Positions 51,066 through 61,337 are shown, counted from the first letter of the stretch. The stretch: 64,000 nucleotides of DNA from Verrucomicrobiota bacterium (GCA_016716505.1 JADJWF010000002.1:744001-808000), one strand, 5' to 3'. A program made the numbers and translations. The notes: generated by a model not told the origin, from the sequence alone.

Positions 51066-52439
51066 TTATCTGACCGCCGCGAGTCGGGGCCAAAGGAGCG
51101 CGCCCATGCGCATGCCCGCGGCGTAGTTGTCGAGGTCGAACTTCTCGTTGGGCGAGTGGGCGTTGTCGTCCGGTAGCGCCAAGCCGAGCAGCAGCGTGTC
51201 GGCGCCGAGCACCTTCTTGAATTCGGTCACGATCGGGATCGATCCCCCTTCGCGGAGCAAGACCGGCTCGGCGTCAAAGGCCTCCCGGAGGGCGCCCAAG
51301 GCCGCCTGCGCCAACGGGTGGGTGGGCGAGAAGCCGTAGGGCTCCGCGCCGTGACCGGTGGTGATTTCCAGGCGCACGGTGGGCGGACACAGCGCTTTGA
51401 GGTGGCGCTTGACGGCGTTCAGCACGCGCTGCGGGCGCTGGTCCGGCACGAGCCGCAGCGTGAGTTTCGCGCTGGCCCACGAGGGCACGATGGTTTTGCT
51501 CCCTTCGCCCTGGTAGCCACTCGTGAGACCGTTGATTTCGAGGGTGGGCCGCGCGCTGCGCTGTTCCCACGCGGTGAATCGTTTTTCCCCGAACAACTGC
51601 GGCACGCCAAGGAACCGCCGGTACGCGCGCTCGTTGTACGGCAGGCGGGCGAGTTGCTGGCGCTCGTAGCGCGTCAAGGGCACGACGTCGTCGTAGAAGC
51701 CCGGGACGGCAACGCGTCCGTTCTTATCGCGGAGTTTGGCCAGCATCTGGCAGAGCGCCATGGCCGGGTTGTCGAGTGAGCCACCAAAGATGCCCGAGTG
51801 CAGGTCCCGCGAGGGGCCGATCAGTTTGACTTCGAGTGCCGCGATGCCCCGCAGACCGTAGGTCAGCGCAGGCATGGACTTGGCCGGCATTCCGGTGTCC
51901 GAGATGACCACCGCGTCAATATCCAGTTCGCGGCGGTGTTCACGCAGGAAAGGCCCCAAGTGTCCGCTGCCCACCTCCTCCTCGCCCTCGATGACAAACG
52001 TCAGGTCCACGGGCAACTCGGTGCCGGTTTTGAGGTAGGCCTCGACCGCGTTCAGGTGGGCAAGATGCTGGCCCTTGTTATCGCTCGCGCCTCGGGCGAA
52101 AAGGGAGCGCCCCTCCACGCGAGGCTCGAAGGGCGGCGTTTTCCAGAGTTCAAAGGGTTCCGGAGGCTGAACGTCGTAGTGCCCGTACACCATGAAGTGC
52201 GGCTTGCGGCGGTCGGCAGTCCGTGGCGTCCGAGCCAGGACAACTGGATGGCCGGCGGTCGGACACAGACGCGCCTCGAGGCCGATGGACTGACAATGAT
52301 TCACCAGCCAATGGGCACACGCCTCGAGATCGGCCTTGTGTTGGGGCTGGGCGGATACGCTGGGGAAACGGACGTACTCGCAGAGGCGGTCAACGAAGCT
52401 TTGCTCCTGTCTGGCCAGGTATTCGAGGACGGCATTCAT
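51066..52439 (-). CDS. M20 family metallopeptidase (dipeptidase-like)
   Basis: From ATG 52439 the product is 457 aa (an upstream ATG at 52472 extends it by 11). The zinc ligands are visible: YGHYDVQPP (His, Asp), the LFARGASDNKGQ bridge, IEGEEEVGS (Glu pair), and the final HSPNEKF; the dimerisation domain begins at LHSGIFGG. This is an M20A carboxypeptidase/dipeptidase clade. It starts 30 bases after the AsmA-like gene's stop and is probably cotranscribed with it. Confidence 0.9.
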   Translation of the reverse strand: MNAVLEYLARQEQSFVDRLCEYVRFPSVSAQPQHKADLEACAHWLVNHCQSIGLEARLCPTAGHPVVLARTPRTADRRKPHFMVYGHYDVQPPEPFELWKTPPFEPRVEGRSLFARGASDNKGQHLAHLNAVEAYLKTGTELPVDLTFVIEGEEEVGSGHLGPFLREHRRELDIDAVVISDTGMPAKSMPALTYGLRGIAALEVKLIGPSRDLHSGIFGGSLDNPAMALCQMLAKLRDKNGRVAVPGFYDDVVPLTRYERQQLARLPYNERAYRRFLGVPQLFGEKRFTAWEQRSARPTLEINGLTSGYQGEGSKTIVPSWASAKLTLRLVPDQRPQRVLNAVKRHLKALCPPTVRLEITTGHGAEPYGFSPTHPLAQAALGALREAFDAEPVLLREGGSIPIVTEFKKVLGADTLLLGLALPDDNAHSPNEKFDLDNYAAGMRMGALLWPRLAAVR

Positions 52440-52468
52440 GATCGTGGCGAAGGAGCGCGGGGCCCGCA

Positions 52469-55400
52469 TCAATTCCGGCGAGGCGGGTTGCGCAACAGGT
52501 CGAGCGGGTTGAACGGCGCGGGCTGATTGGTCCTGGCGCTGGCCGGGGCGTTGGTGCCGCCGGCAGCGGGAGACTGACCGGTCAACGCGCTCCCCAAATT
52601 GCCCAAGATGCCTGCCGCCTGGTCGAGGGCGGCGTTGCCGGTGTTGCCGAGCAAGCCGGCACCGGCCTTGGCCGTGAGGGCAATCAGCGCGGCGGTTTTC
52701 AAATCCGACTTGGGCTCGCCGACCGTGCCGCGCAGCGTCAGAAAATCGGGCAACGCGACGAAGTTGGTGTCGCCGCCGGTTGGGGCATCGGTGATGCCGA
52801 CCTTGGCAGCCAGTTCGCGGCGCAGGGCCACCGACACGGGGATGTTGACCGTCGAGTTGGTTAGGACGGGCTGAAGCGCGATCTCGCCGCGGGCGGCGGC
52901 ACGGAAGGCGGGACTGCCGACGCGGACATCTTCCAAGTCCACCTTGCCGCTGCCCATCCGGCCGCGCAGGCTGAGCGTGTCAATCGGGGCCTTGGTGACG
53001 TCGTCCACCCAGCCGCCGCTGGAGCGTGACGAGCCCGTGAGTTGCCCGATGAGATTGCCGACAGTGCCCGCCGGGTTTTTGATCAGGTCGGGGATGGCCA
53101 CGATGGTGTTGATGGTGGTGGTCACCAGCTTCGAGCGCACATTGCCCAGCGCGAGGCTCAAGTTGGTCGTGGCGAAATCGAATTGTCCGGCCAGATGTTT
53201 TTGGAGGTTGGGACCGGTGATGCCGGCACCCTTGATTTCAGCGGTCGCGTTCAGACTCCCTTTCACCTCGCCGGCGCGGTCGTACTCCAGAGTTGTCGCA
53301 ATAGGGCTCAGGGGAACGCCGCTGGCTCGAAGGCCGAAATCGTAATCGTAACCGGCCCGCGACAGATCCACCCGGCTGCTGGCGCTCACCGGGGCACCAT
53401 TCAGAGTGAAGTTCACCGGCGAGACCAAGACCACGTCGTTGGTGATCCCCAGGCGGGCCTGGAAGTTGGTGATGGCGAGGGCGCGCAGGAACATCCGATT
53501 CACGCTGGCCTCCGCCGTCATTTCCCGGATTGGGAGGCTGATGGGGGCCGGTTCGACTTCCGGTTCTGCCGGGGCCGGAGTTGCCGTGCCCGTCGCGGCC
53601 GGGGTGCTGACATACAGGTCATAGAGCGGCGTGAAATCCAGCGAGTCGGCGGTCAGCTTCAGGGTGCTGGCGGCGGGCTGGTTCGTCGAGAGATCGAACC
53701 GCCCGGACAGTTCCACCTGGTTGGTAGCCCGGGCCGTCGGCGGAAGCGAAATCAGCGCCCGGGTCAGCTCAAATTGACTCCCACGCGCCCCCGCATCGAG
53801 ATCCAGACGGAAATCCATCGGTTCACCGGGCGCACGCTTCTGGGGATCAGCGACCCGCAACTTCAAGATGCCGGCCCGGAGCGATACCGTGGAACGCCCC
53901 TGTTCGACGTAACGCAAGGTGCCGTCCGCGTCCACCGCCACCGAGGCCAGCGTCAGGGGCGCGAGCAGCGGATTGACCACCGGCGCCAGGGCGTTTTGGT
54001 TCACGTTCGCCAGCACGAGGCGAAACTCGCCGTCGTGCCGGGTGAGGTGATACTTGCCGCTCAGATCCAGACTGCCGCCGTCCGCCGCTCCCTGACGCGC
54101 ATTCACGGTCAGGCGGCGCAAATTGACCTCCTCGCCCAGCGTCTCGCCATCAACCTCCAGCCGGGTGGAGAAGTCCTTGAAGACGTAATTGCCATATCGT
54201 CCGGAGAACTGCCCCAGCGCGAGATTTAGGGTGGCCTTGGTCTGGCCCTTGTCCCGGTTGGCGAGCAAGCCCATCGTGATGGACCCGCTGCTGGCTTCAA
54301 AGTCCGGAACGGTCACTTTGGTGAGCAGGACAGGCAGGTCGGCATTCGCGTTTAGTTGCAGCGTGGTGTCCTCCGTGATGCGGTCGAAGCTGGCGCCACC
54401 GTTGGCCGTCACAAGCGGGCGGTCCTTTTCCTGCACGCGCAGGGTGAAGTTCTCCAGCAACACCGAGCGGTATTCGGTCAGCGTCACGCGAGTCCGCAGA
54501 TCAGCGACGGCCTGATTGATGCCGTAGTCACCATACTTGACCGTCAGGTCGCGCACCGAACCGGTCACATCGCCAGAAAGCCGGCGACCTTCATCCGCGA
54601 ACAAGATCTCCGTGTTGAGGTTCACAACACCCGAGACCACGTTGGTCGGCAGGAGCAGGCGCCAGTTGGCGAGGTTCAAATTGGTAACCGCTACGCCCAT
54701 CGTGGAATCGCCCGCCGTACCCGCCGTGCCCCAGTTGATGCTCAGGGCACGCCGCAGCGCCGCGGTGAAGATGGGCGCGCCGGCCTGGGTGGCCGTCAGT
54801 TGGAACTCCTGGGACTTGAAGGTTTTCTCCTCGAGGCTCGCGCTGGCTTGATAGCTCAGATCGAGATTGATGGGCGGTGTGGCCAGGTCGCCCTGCTTGA
54901 CGCTGAACTTGGCGACGTTCAGCGAGCCTTTCGCGGTGATCAACTGGCCGCGGCGCGAGACATCAATCAAGTGGGAACCGCTGACGCTGGTTTCGCCAAA
55001 GTCGAGACCGAACGCCGCTCCCGCGAGATTCAGCACATTGCGATCAATCGCTTTCAACTCCACGCGGAGGCGGGCCTCCGGGCGGGTGAGATCAATCGGT
55101 CCAGAAACGCTGACCTGCCCGAGTGGTTGGTCGCGGCGCAACACTTGGAAGAGCACTTGCCGGACCTCGTTGGTCCGGACATCCAGGGCGAGGCTGGCCC
55201 GAACGTCCGCCAAGTCTTCGAGAAACCCCTGGGCGGTGGTGACGGCCAACTTGGCCTCGCCTTGGGCGTTCGCGGGCAACAGGTTCTTGTCGAACTCGAT
55301 CTTCAGCCCACCGCTGGTCTGGGCGATCAGTTCGCCATTGGAGGACGGATCGGTAGCTGGTCCACGATTCAATTGCGCGAGATCGGCGCTGAATTCGATC

Positions 55401-56005
55401 TTGCAAGTCTCCTCGTTGGCAATGTTCTCCACGGTCAATTGCAGCTTTGTCAACGCGCTGGCCTGCGAGGAGCCGCCCGGGCCGCCCCGCGCGAATCGGA
55501 CCGACCCATCCTGTACCATCACCTGACGAATGCGGGCCCGGGTGGTGGCCTGGGAACTACGGGAACTCGACTTCCCCGCGTCCGCCAGAAGGGGGTCGTA
55601 GTTGGCCTTCCCGTCCGCCCGGTGAACGAGATTGACCACGGGACGAACCAACCGGGTCTCGTTCACGACGTAGTTGCCGCGCAGAATGGCGAACAGGTTG
55701 TAGCGCAACAGCACTTCCTCCGCTTCCAGCAGCGGCTGGTCCTCACCGGCCGGGGTCAGGCGCAGTTTGGTGAGATGGACTTGTGAGAACGGGCTGACCG
55801 ACAGCTTCTCCACTGCGATGGTGGAGTTCATACTCTTGGCCACTCGCGGCAGGACCACACCCTTCAGGAAAGCGGAGCTCGTGACCACGAAATAAAGGAT
55901 CACGAGCGCAACAAGGGAAAAAGCCAGGAGCTTGAGGAAGTGCCGGGTGGCCGGGTAGTTGGCGAGCCACCTCGACCGGCGGCTGGAATGAATCTTGGAA
56001 TTCAT
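52469..56005 (-). CDS. AsmA-like giant envelope protein
   Basis: A 1178-aa protein with one N-terminal membrane helix (about residues 25-47) and a long beta-rich extracytoplasmic part. Early motif VAKSMNSTIAVEKLSVSPFSQVHLTKLRL is the DUF748/AsmA signature, and C-terminal repeats of LNLANWRLLLP..., LSGKYHLTRHDGEF and GDFATTNLSLALGNVRSKLV form the lipid-groove-like stack. The tail has NPLDLLRNPPRRN. It is a second AsmA-type giant, distinct from that at 13602-16718. Probably bridges the membranes. Confidence 0.82.
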   Translation of the reverse strand: MNSKIHSSRRSRWLANYPATRHFLKLLAFSLVALVILYFVVTSSAFLKGVVLPRVAKSMNSTIAVEKLSVSPFSQVHLTKLRLTPAGEDQPLLEAEEVLLRYNLFAILRGNYVVNETRLVRPVVNLVHRADGKANYDPLLADAGKSSSRSSQATTRARIRQVMVQDGSVRFARGGPGGSSQASALTKLQLTVENIANEETCKIEFSADLAQLNRGPATDPSSNGELIAQTSGGLKIEFDKNLLPANAQGEAKLAVTTAQGFLEDLADVRASLALDVRTNEVRQVLFQVLRRDQPLGQVSVSGPIDLTRPEARLRVELKAIDRNVLNLAGAAFGLDFGETSVSGSHLIDVSRRGQLITAKGSLNVAKFSVKQGDLATPPINLDLSYQASASLEEKTFKSQEFQLTATQAGAPIFTAALRRALSINWGTAGTAGDSTMGVAVTNLNLANWRLLLPTNVVSGVVNLNTEILFADEGRRLSGDVTGSVRDLTVKYGDYGINQAVADLRTRVTLTEYRSVLLENFTLRVQEKDRPLVTANGGASFDRITEDTTLQLNANADLPVLLTKVTVPDFEASSGSITMGLLANRDKGQTKATLNLALGQFSGRYGNYVFKDFSTRLEVDGETLGEEVNLRRLTVNARQGAADGGSLDLSGKYHLTRHDGEFRLVLANVNQNALAPVVNPLLAPLTLASVAVDADGTLRYVEQGRSTVSLRAGILKLRVADPQKRAPGEPMDFRLDLDAGARGSQFELTRALISLPPTARATNQVELSGRFDLSTNQPAASTLKLTADSLDFTPLYDLYVSTPAATGTATPAPAEPEVEPAPISLPIREMTAEASVNRMFLRALAITNFQARLGITNDVVLVSPVNFTLNGAPVSASSRVDLSRAGYDYDFGLRASGVPLSPIATTLEYDRAGEVKGSLNATAEIKGAGITGPNLQKHLAGQFDFATTNLSLALGNVRSKLVTTTINTIVAIPDLIKNPAGTVGNLIGQLTGSSRSSGGWVDDVTKAPIDTLSLRGRMGSGKVDLEDVRVGSPAFRAAARGEIALQPVLTNSTVNIPVSVALRRELAAKVGITDAPTGGDTNFVALPDFLTLRGTVGEPKSDLKTAALIALTAKAGAGLLGNTGNAALDQAAGILGNLGSALTGQSPAAGGTNAPASARTNQPAPFNPLDLLRNPPRRN

Positions 56006-56377
56006 GACGTTGCTTGCTGGTGGACACCCCGAAGGCGTTCCGTGTTCGGACTTTGCCGGGCGGTCCCGCGGCAGGATGGCGAATCCCCTGTAACACCCGC
56101 TCCGCCCGGTGACCTTGGTCGCGAAAGATTATGGGTGGGCTGGCATTCGTCAACCTCGACCGGCCACGACTCCAGACATCCTGCAATCATTTCGACTGGG
56201 CTTGCTTGATGGTGAATTGATTCCCGGGCCCTCGGAGCTCAAAGCACCCGCCCGCCATCGCCAGCCAAGAATTCCGCAGCCGGCTCCAATTGGTCGCCAA
56301 CACCGACGATTCCCTCCCCGCCGGGCCGGTCGCCGGCGAGGCTAACGATGGGCCTCCACGACGGGCGGCGGATGGCT
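56006..56377. other. Intergenic gap upstream of the AsmA-like gene
   Basis: About 370 bases between the AsmA-like gene's start and the trpE stop. No gene, RNA or clear hairpin is seen; it probably holds the AsmA-like gene's promoter. Confidence 0.5.
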
Positions 56378-57913
56378 TCAGTTCCCCTTTTGAAAGCCTT
56401 CCGCGAGCGCGATGGCCGTCCGCATGGCCCGCGATTTGTTCACGGTTTCCATGAACTCGGCTTCCGGGTCCGAGTCGTTCACCCAGCCGCCGCCTGCCTG
56501 CACGTGGGCGAGACCGTCCTTGAGCAGAGCGGTACGGATGGTGATGCAGCAGTCGAGATTCCCGTTGAACGAGAAATATCCGACGCAGCCGCCATAGGGC
56601 CCACGTTGCGAATTCTCCAGCTCGGCGATGATCTGCATGGCGCGGATCTTCGGCGCGCCCGTGAGGGTGCCGGCGGGAAAGGTGGCGCGCATCAGATCGA
56701 ACGGAGTCCTCCCGGGCGCCAGCCGCCCCTCGACTTGGGACACGATGTGCATCACGTGGCTGTAACGCTCGATGATCATGATGTCCTTTTCCTCGACCTT
56801 CACCGACCCGAACTCGCAGACGCGACCCAGGTCATTCCGGGCAAGGTCCACCAACATGACATGCTCGGCGCGTTCCTTCGGATCGGCCAGCAGCTCGCGT
56901 TCGAGCGCCACGTCTTCTTCCGGGGTCTTGCCCCGGCGGCGCGTGCCGGCGATGGGCCGGATCTCCACTTGTCCCTCCTCACAGCGGACGTGGATCTCCG
57001 GCGATGCCCCCACGAGGGCGAAGCCGTCCAGCTCCAGCAGGAACATGTACGGCGACGGGTTGATCGTCCGGGCCGCGCGGTACACGTCGAGGGGGGACGC
57101 TTTGACAGGGGTCGTGAACCGCTGTGAGCCAACCACCTGGATGATGTCCCCGGCGGTGATGTACTTCTTCGCGGCGCGGACATTCTCGAGAAATCTCTCC
57201 TTTGGCGTGTTGGACGCGAAGGGCAAATCCGGCGGTTCTTCGGGCAGACTGACCGGCTCCGTTTGCACGGGCTGGCGCAGGCGGCTGATGAGTCGCTCGA
57301 TCTGGCGGACGGCATTGTCGTAAGCCGCGCCAGCGTCAGCTCCCTGCTCCACGTGCGCGTTGACGAGGACCACGATGGTCTGGTGCAGCCGATCGAACAC
57401 GAGCAGCTCGTCCGCAATGAAGAAGTACATCACCGGCGTGCCGTGTTCATCGCGCGCCGGCCGCGGCACCACGGGTTCGATGTCATGGATGAACTCGTAG
57501 CCCAGATAGCCCACAGCGCCTCCGGTGAAGCGCGGGAGGCCGGGCACCGGCACGGGGCGGTAACGGGCCAGCACGCGTTCAAGCACGGCGAGACCGTCCC
57601 GCACCACCGTCGGATCCGCGCCATTCGCCCGCGGTTGCACCCGGAACGTGCCGGTGAGACGACCGTTCTCAACGATCTCCACTCGCTCGCCGCGCTGCAC
57701 GATGGACGCGCGCGGATTGCTGCCGACGAAGGAGTAGCGACCGAGGTGTTCGCCGCCCTCGACCGACTCGAGCAGGAACGACTCACCCACGCCCCGCAGC
57801 TTGCGGTACGCGGACAGCGGCGTCTCGAAGTCGGCCAGGATGCGCCGCACCACCGGGATGAGATTGCCCCGGCCGGCGAGCTTCAGAAATTCCTCTTTCG
57901 TTGGATGGTACAT
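56378..57913 (-). CDS. trpE: Anthranilate synthase component I
   Basis: ATG 57913 gives 511 aa (the longer in-frame upstream region is antisense-like). It converts chorismate to anthranilate together with TrpG. The N-terminal tryptophan-binding region contains FLLESVEGGEHLGRYSF, and the catalytic domain contains SPYMFLLEL, EIRPIAGTRRRGKTPEEDVALERELL, DLARNDLGRVCEFGSVKV and TFPAGTLTGAPKIRAMQII. Residue Ser in LLESVEG is as expected for feedback inhibition. No trpG or other trp gene is in the window. It follows hisI and a membrane protein gene. Confidence 0.93.
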   Translation of the reverse strand: MYHPTKEEFLKLAGRGNLIPVVRRILADFETPLSAYRKLRGVGESFLLESVEGGEHLGRYSFVGSNPRASIVQRGERVEIVENGRLTGTFRVQPRANGADPTVVRDGLAVLERVLARYRPVPVPGLPRFTGGAVGYLGYEFIHDIEPVVPRPARDEHGTPVMYFFIADELLVFDRLHQTIVVLVNAHVEQGADAGAAYDNAVRQIERLISRLRQPVQTEPVSLPEEPPDLPFASNTPKERFLENVRAAKKYITAGDIIQVVGSQRFTTPVKASPLDVYRAARTINPSPYMFLLELDGFALVGASPEIHVRCEEGQVEIRPIAGTRRRGKTPEEDVALERELLADPKERAEHVMLVDLARNDLGRVCEFGSVKVEEKDIMIIERYSHVMHIVSQVEGRLAPGRTPFDLMRATFPAGTLTGAPKIRAMQIIAELENSQRGPYGGCVGYFSFNGNLDCCITIRTALLKDGLAHVQAGGGWVNDSDPEAEFMETVNKSRAMRTAIALAEGFQKGN

Positions 57914-57918
57914 GAAAG

Positions 57919-58443
57919 CTAGGCGCGCTCGCGGCGCAGCCGGCGGGCGGCCAGCGAACTGAAGACCAGAATGGCCAGCGCGAAGACCAGGATGCCGGTG
58001 CCCACCGCAAATGGCACCAGGCGCAGGTCGCTGAACGCCAGCAAGCCGGCGCCCACGGCGGCCAACAGAAGGACCTGCGCCAGCAGGCACACCCAGTACA
58101 GCCCTCTCGGCCCTTGAGCGAACCGATCGCGCAAAAACGCCCGGTATTCGTCCTCCCCAAGCGAGCGCATCAGCCAGGCGGACTGAAAGTTCCGAGCGGC
58201 TACCAGCAGGCTGGTCGTGGCAACGGCGATGGCGGGCAGCGGCCAGAGCGCGAGGCAACCGCTCAACACGGCGTTGACCACCAGCCCGCCTTCCCATCCG
58301 AGCCAGCGGGCAATCGGATTGGCCTCGAGGGCGAGCGTGGGCGTGGCCACCCACGTGCTGAGAAAGTCCATCCCCCGCGCAAAGAGCAACAGCGCCAGCA
58401 GCACGAGGTATTGGGCGCTGCCAAATGGGACCAGCTCCGTCAT
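57919..58443 (-). CDS. Membrane protein of unknown function between hisI and trpE
   Basis: A 174-aa protein with four or five helices (LVLLALLLFARGMDFL, VVNAVLSGCLALWPLPAIAVATTSLLV, WVCLLAQVLLLAAVGAGLLAF, VGTGILVFALAILVF) and a basic C-terminal tail. Not recognised. Its start overlaps hisI by 4 bases and it stops 5 bases before trpE, so it is likely part of that operon. Confidence 0.6.
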   Translation of the reverse strand: MTELVPFGSAQYLVLLALLLFARGMDFLSTWVATPTLALEANPIARWLGWEGGLVVNAVLSGCLALWPLPAIAVATTSLLVAARNFQSAWLMRSLGEDEYRAFLRDRFAQGPRGLYWVCLLAQVLLLAAVGAGLLAFSDLRLVPFAVGTGILVFALAILVFSSLAARRLRRERA

Positions 58444-58832
58444 GTCTTCTTCCCGTACACCTCGTCCGGTTTCACCAGTTGCGGTTCGGTGATGGTGATG
58501 GTCTCACCGCCCTTGCCCACGGACCGGAAGAAGCACGAGTGGTAGCCTTCGTGACACGCCGCGCCGGTTTGCTCGACCTGGATCAGCAACGTGTCGCCAT
58601 CGCAGTCGAAGGCGATGTCCTTGACGAGCTGCACATGGCCGCTGGTTTCGCCCTTGATCCAGTACTTCTGGCGTGACCGGCTCCAGAAAACGGTTTTTCC
58701 CACCTCGATCATCTTCTCGATCGAGACGCGGTTCATCCAGGCCAGCATCAGCACGCGGCCGGTGGATTGTTCTTGGATGATGGCGGGAATCAGCCCGTCG
58801 CTGTTGAACTTCAGTTGGTCGAGGAAACTCAT
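58440..58832 (-). CDS. hisI: Phosphoribosyl-AMP cyclohydrolase
   Basis: A 130-aa enzyme of histidine synthesis, HisI without the HisE pyrophosphohydrolase domain. Motifs VLMLAWMNRVS, VFWSRSRQKYWIKGETSG and DCDGDTLLIQVEQTGAACHEGYHSCFFR contain the zinc ligands (Asp/Cys in DCDGD and CHEGYHSC). It lies 11 bases after hisF and overlaps the next membrane gene. Confidence 0.95.
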   Translation of the reverse strand: MSFLDQLKFNSDGLIPAIIQEQSTGRVLMLAWMNRVSIEKMIEVGKTVFWSRSRQKYWIKGETSGHVQLVKDIAFDCDGDTLLIQVEQTGAACHEGYHSCFFRSVGKGGETITITEPQLVKPDEVYGKKT

Positions 58833-58843
58833 GGGAAATCAGG

Positions 58844-59650
58844 TCATGTGGCGCCGGCGCTGCCCGTGCCCAGCCGTCGCACCGGCACGCCACGGGCGGC
58901 CAGGAATTCCTTCACGTCCGCCACGGTGAACTCGCCGAAATGGAAGATGCTGGCGGCGAGAACGGCGTCCGCCTTGCCGGTCAGCAGCACGTCCGCCAGG
59001 TGTTCGAGACGGCCCGCCCCGCCGCTGGCGACGACCGGCACGCCCACCGCCTCGCTCACGCGGCGGGTGATTTCAAGATCATAACCGGCCTTGGTGCCAT
59101 CAGCATCAATGCTGTTCAAAACGATTTCGCCCGCCCCGAGGTCAACCGCCCGCCGGGCCCACGCGACCGCCTCCAATCCTGTCGGCTTCCGCCCGCCGTG
59201 CGAGAACACCTCCCAGCGGTCCGGCGCCACGCGGCGGGCGTCAATCGAGACCACGATGCACTGGCTGCCAAACCTTTCCGCCCCCGCCCGGATGAGGTCG
59301 GGCGTGGCCAGCGCGGCGGAGTTGATGCTCACCTTGTCGGCCCCGGCCCGCAGCATCCGGTGCATGTCCTCGACGCGGCGAATCCCGCCGCCCACCGTGA
59401 GCGGCATGAAGCACTGACTGGCCACCTGCTCGATGACCTCAACCATCGTCCGGCGCTCGTGGGCGCTGGCCGTGATGTCGTAAAACACCATCTCATCCGC
59501 CCCCTGGCGGTTGTACTCCAGCGCCAGCGCCACCGGATCCCCCACGTTGCGCAGTTCGCCCGCCTCGGCGCGCCCAAATTTGACCCCGCGCGTGACCTGG
59601 CCGTCATGCACGTCGAGGCAGGGAATAATGCGTTTGGCGAGCATGGTCAC
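58844..59650 (-). CDS. hisF: Imidazole glycerol phosphate synthase cyclase subunit
   Basis: A 268-aa TIM barrel that closes the imidazole ring in histidine synthesis, working with HisH. Start MTMLAKRIIPCLDVHDGQVTRGVKF (active Asp), mid motifs VGGGIRRVEDMHRMLRAGADKVSINSAAL and EIVLNSIDADGTKAGYDL (second Asp), and VVASGGAGRLEHLADV are intact. HisH is not visible nearby. It heads the minus-strand hisF-hisI-unknown-trpE unit. Confidence 0.95.
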   Translation of the reverse strand: MTMLAKRIIPCLDVHDGQVTRGVKFGRAEAGELRNVGDPVALALEYNRQGADEMVFYDITASAHERRTMVEVIEQVASQCFMPLTVGGGIRRVEDMHRMLRAGADKVSINSAALATPDLIRAGAERFGSQCIVVSIDARRVAPDRWEVFSHGGRKPTGLEAVAWARRAVDLGAGEIVLNSIDADGTKAGYDLEITRRVSEAVGVPVVASGGAGRLEHLADVLLTGKADAVLAASIFHFGEFTVADVKEFLAARGVPVRRLGTGSAGAT

Positions 59651-59960
59651 CTCGTGAACCGAGCGCGGTTCTGCTCAAAACGATACTCTTGTCGGCCCGC
59701 GGCGAGCGGACACGGAAAGAGGGCGATCGGATGGGAACGCAATACCAGCCATGCGGCCGGCGAATCTATTGCCGGCACCGATGGTGACAAGGCAATTACC
59801 CGGCCCCGCACGAAGGTCGAGCGAGCCGTTGCCGCTTCCGAAACACGGCGATCGCCCCACCGATCCAAACCGCGGCGGTCGCCGTCTGAGTTGTCCACCC
59901 TTGATTGCCCGTGCGCAGCGTTCCGAACGCCGGCCGAAGGACAATCGGACGACCGGCTCG
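59651..59960. other. Intergenic gap upstream of hisF
   Basis: Around 310 bases between the hisF start and the PQQ-like gene stop. No convincing gene or RNA; it should hold the promoter of the his/trp operon. No histidine leader peptide with consecutive His codons is visible. Confidence 0.45.
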
Positions 59961-61337
59961 TCACTTTGCCCGGATGTCGTAACACGAGAGATTCTCGTGG
60001 TACCGCAGGTAGAGGCGCCCGTCGAGGATCACCGGATGAGTCCACACGTCATTCTTGCGTTCGGCGATGAACGGGAATCGCCCGGCGTACTCGAAGCCAG
60101 CCGCGGACAGTTTGAGCAGCACCATCTCACCGTCCTGCGTGAGGCAGTAGAAGCGTCCGTCCGCGTAAATCACCGAACCCATGGTCAGGTCCGGCAGCTC
60201 GTGTCGCACCTCGCCTGAACGGACGTCGAGCGCCAGCCAGCCTTTCGGGGGACGGTACCGGGAGCCGACGAGATAATCGCCCGTGCGCACCAAACCGCCG
60301 TGACAGGTGTCGAGTTTGGTGGACCACGCGCGTTCGATTGTCACGCGATTCCCGTCGAGGCCGAGGCGAAACAGTCCGCCGGCGTCCGTATCCGGCGCGG
60401 TGATGAAGATGCCATTGTCCGTCAGCACCGGCGTGGCGGCGATCACGGAGTAGCGGGTCGGCAACGCGCGCGTCCACAGCAGCTCGCCGGATTCCGCATC
60501 CACGCCGAAGAGGTGCCTGGTTGAGCAGCCGGCGATGAGTCGCCGTCCGCCAAACTCGAACAGGATTGGCGCCGCGTAGCTGGCGTTGTCGAACTCGCCC
60601 GGCGGCTCGGTTACGCGCTCGTGATTCGGGTCATTCGCCGGGCCGAGTTTCAAGGGGGGCGTCCGCCAGACCACCCGGCCCGTGCGTTTGTCCAGCGCCG
60701 CGACCAGGGCTTCGCTGCCGCCGACGGTGACGATCACGCGGGGCCCGTCCACGAGCAGACCTTCGCTCAACGCCCAGGTGATGTTCCGGCCGCCGAACGT
60801 CTCAAAGATCTCAACCGCCCAAACCTCGCGTCCGGTGTCGGCCTCAAAACAAGCCACCCGGCCGTGCGCGTTGAGGTGGTACAGATGCCCCTCGCTGAAG
60901 GTGACGGCCGCCCGGGCCCCCGGGTACGGCGTCTTCCACGCGCGCCCGTTTTTCGCGGTCCACAGTTTATTCCCGTCCAGACTCAACGCGAACAGCACCA
61001 GATCGTCCCCGATATCACCGGTGAGGAAAATGCGGCCGCCGGCGATGACGGGCGCGGAGTAGCCCCGGCCAAGACCGCTCGTTTGCCACAGCCGCATCGG
61101 CCCCTCCCTGGGCCAGGCCGCAAGCAGGCCGGTTTCATCGGAGATGCCATCGCGGCGCGGACCGCGCCATTGGGGCCAGCCCGCCTCGGATGAGGCGATC
61201 AACCGGGCAGTTACCGGGCTGGTGGGTGCGGGTGCGGGCGCCGGGTCGGCGAGCAGCGGCAGGCTGGAGAGGAGCGCCGCGAGGGCAATGGACAGATGGA
61301 TCCCGGCGGCGGTGCGGCGAGCGCTTTCGATTTTCAT
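59961..61337 (-). CDS. Exported PQQ-type beta-propeller repeat protein
   Basis: ATG 61337 gives 458 aa with a signal peptide (about residues 8-33). Repeats of beta-propeller blades follow: WPQWRGPRRDGISDETGLL, VIAGGRIFLTGDI, VACFEADTGREVWAVEIF, ALDKRTGRVVWRTPPLK, LFGVDAESGELLWTRALP, ALDVRSGEVRHELP. The GGR-x-FL-x and W-x-T patterns resemble quinoprotein-like PQQ_2 repeats, but no PQQ-binding catalytic Asp/Glu or cysteine pair is evident, so it is likely a structural or scaffolding protein. It is a single gene with its own promoter gap. Confidence 0.85.
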   Translation of the reverse strand: MKIESARRTAAGIHLSIALAALLSSLPLLADPAPAPAPTSPVTARLIASSEAGWPQWRGPRRDGISDETGLLAAWPREGPMRLWQTSGLGRGYSAPVIAGGRIFLTGDIGDDLVLFALSLDGNKLWTAKNGRAWKTPYPGARAAVTFSEGHLYHLNAHGRVACFEADTGREVWAVEIFETFGGRNITWALSEGLLVDGPRVIVTVGGSEALVAALDKRTGRVVWRTPPLKLGPANDPNHERVTEPPGEFDNASYAAPILFEFGGRRLIAGCSTRHLFGVDAESGELLWTRALPTRYSVIAATPVLTDNGIFITAPDTDAGGLFRLGLDGNRVTIERAWSTKLDTCHGGLVRTGDYLVGSRYRPPKGWLALDVRSGEVRHELPDLTMGSVIYADGRFYCLTQDGEMVLLKLSAAGFEYAGRFPFIAERKNDVWTHPVILDGRLYLRYHENLSCYDIRAK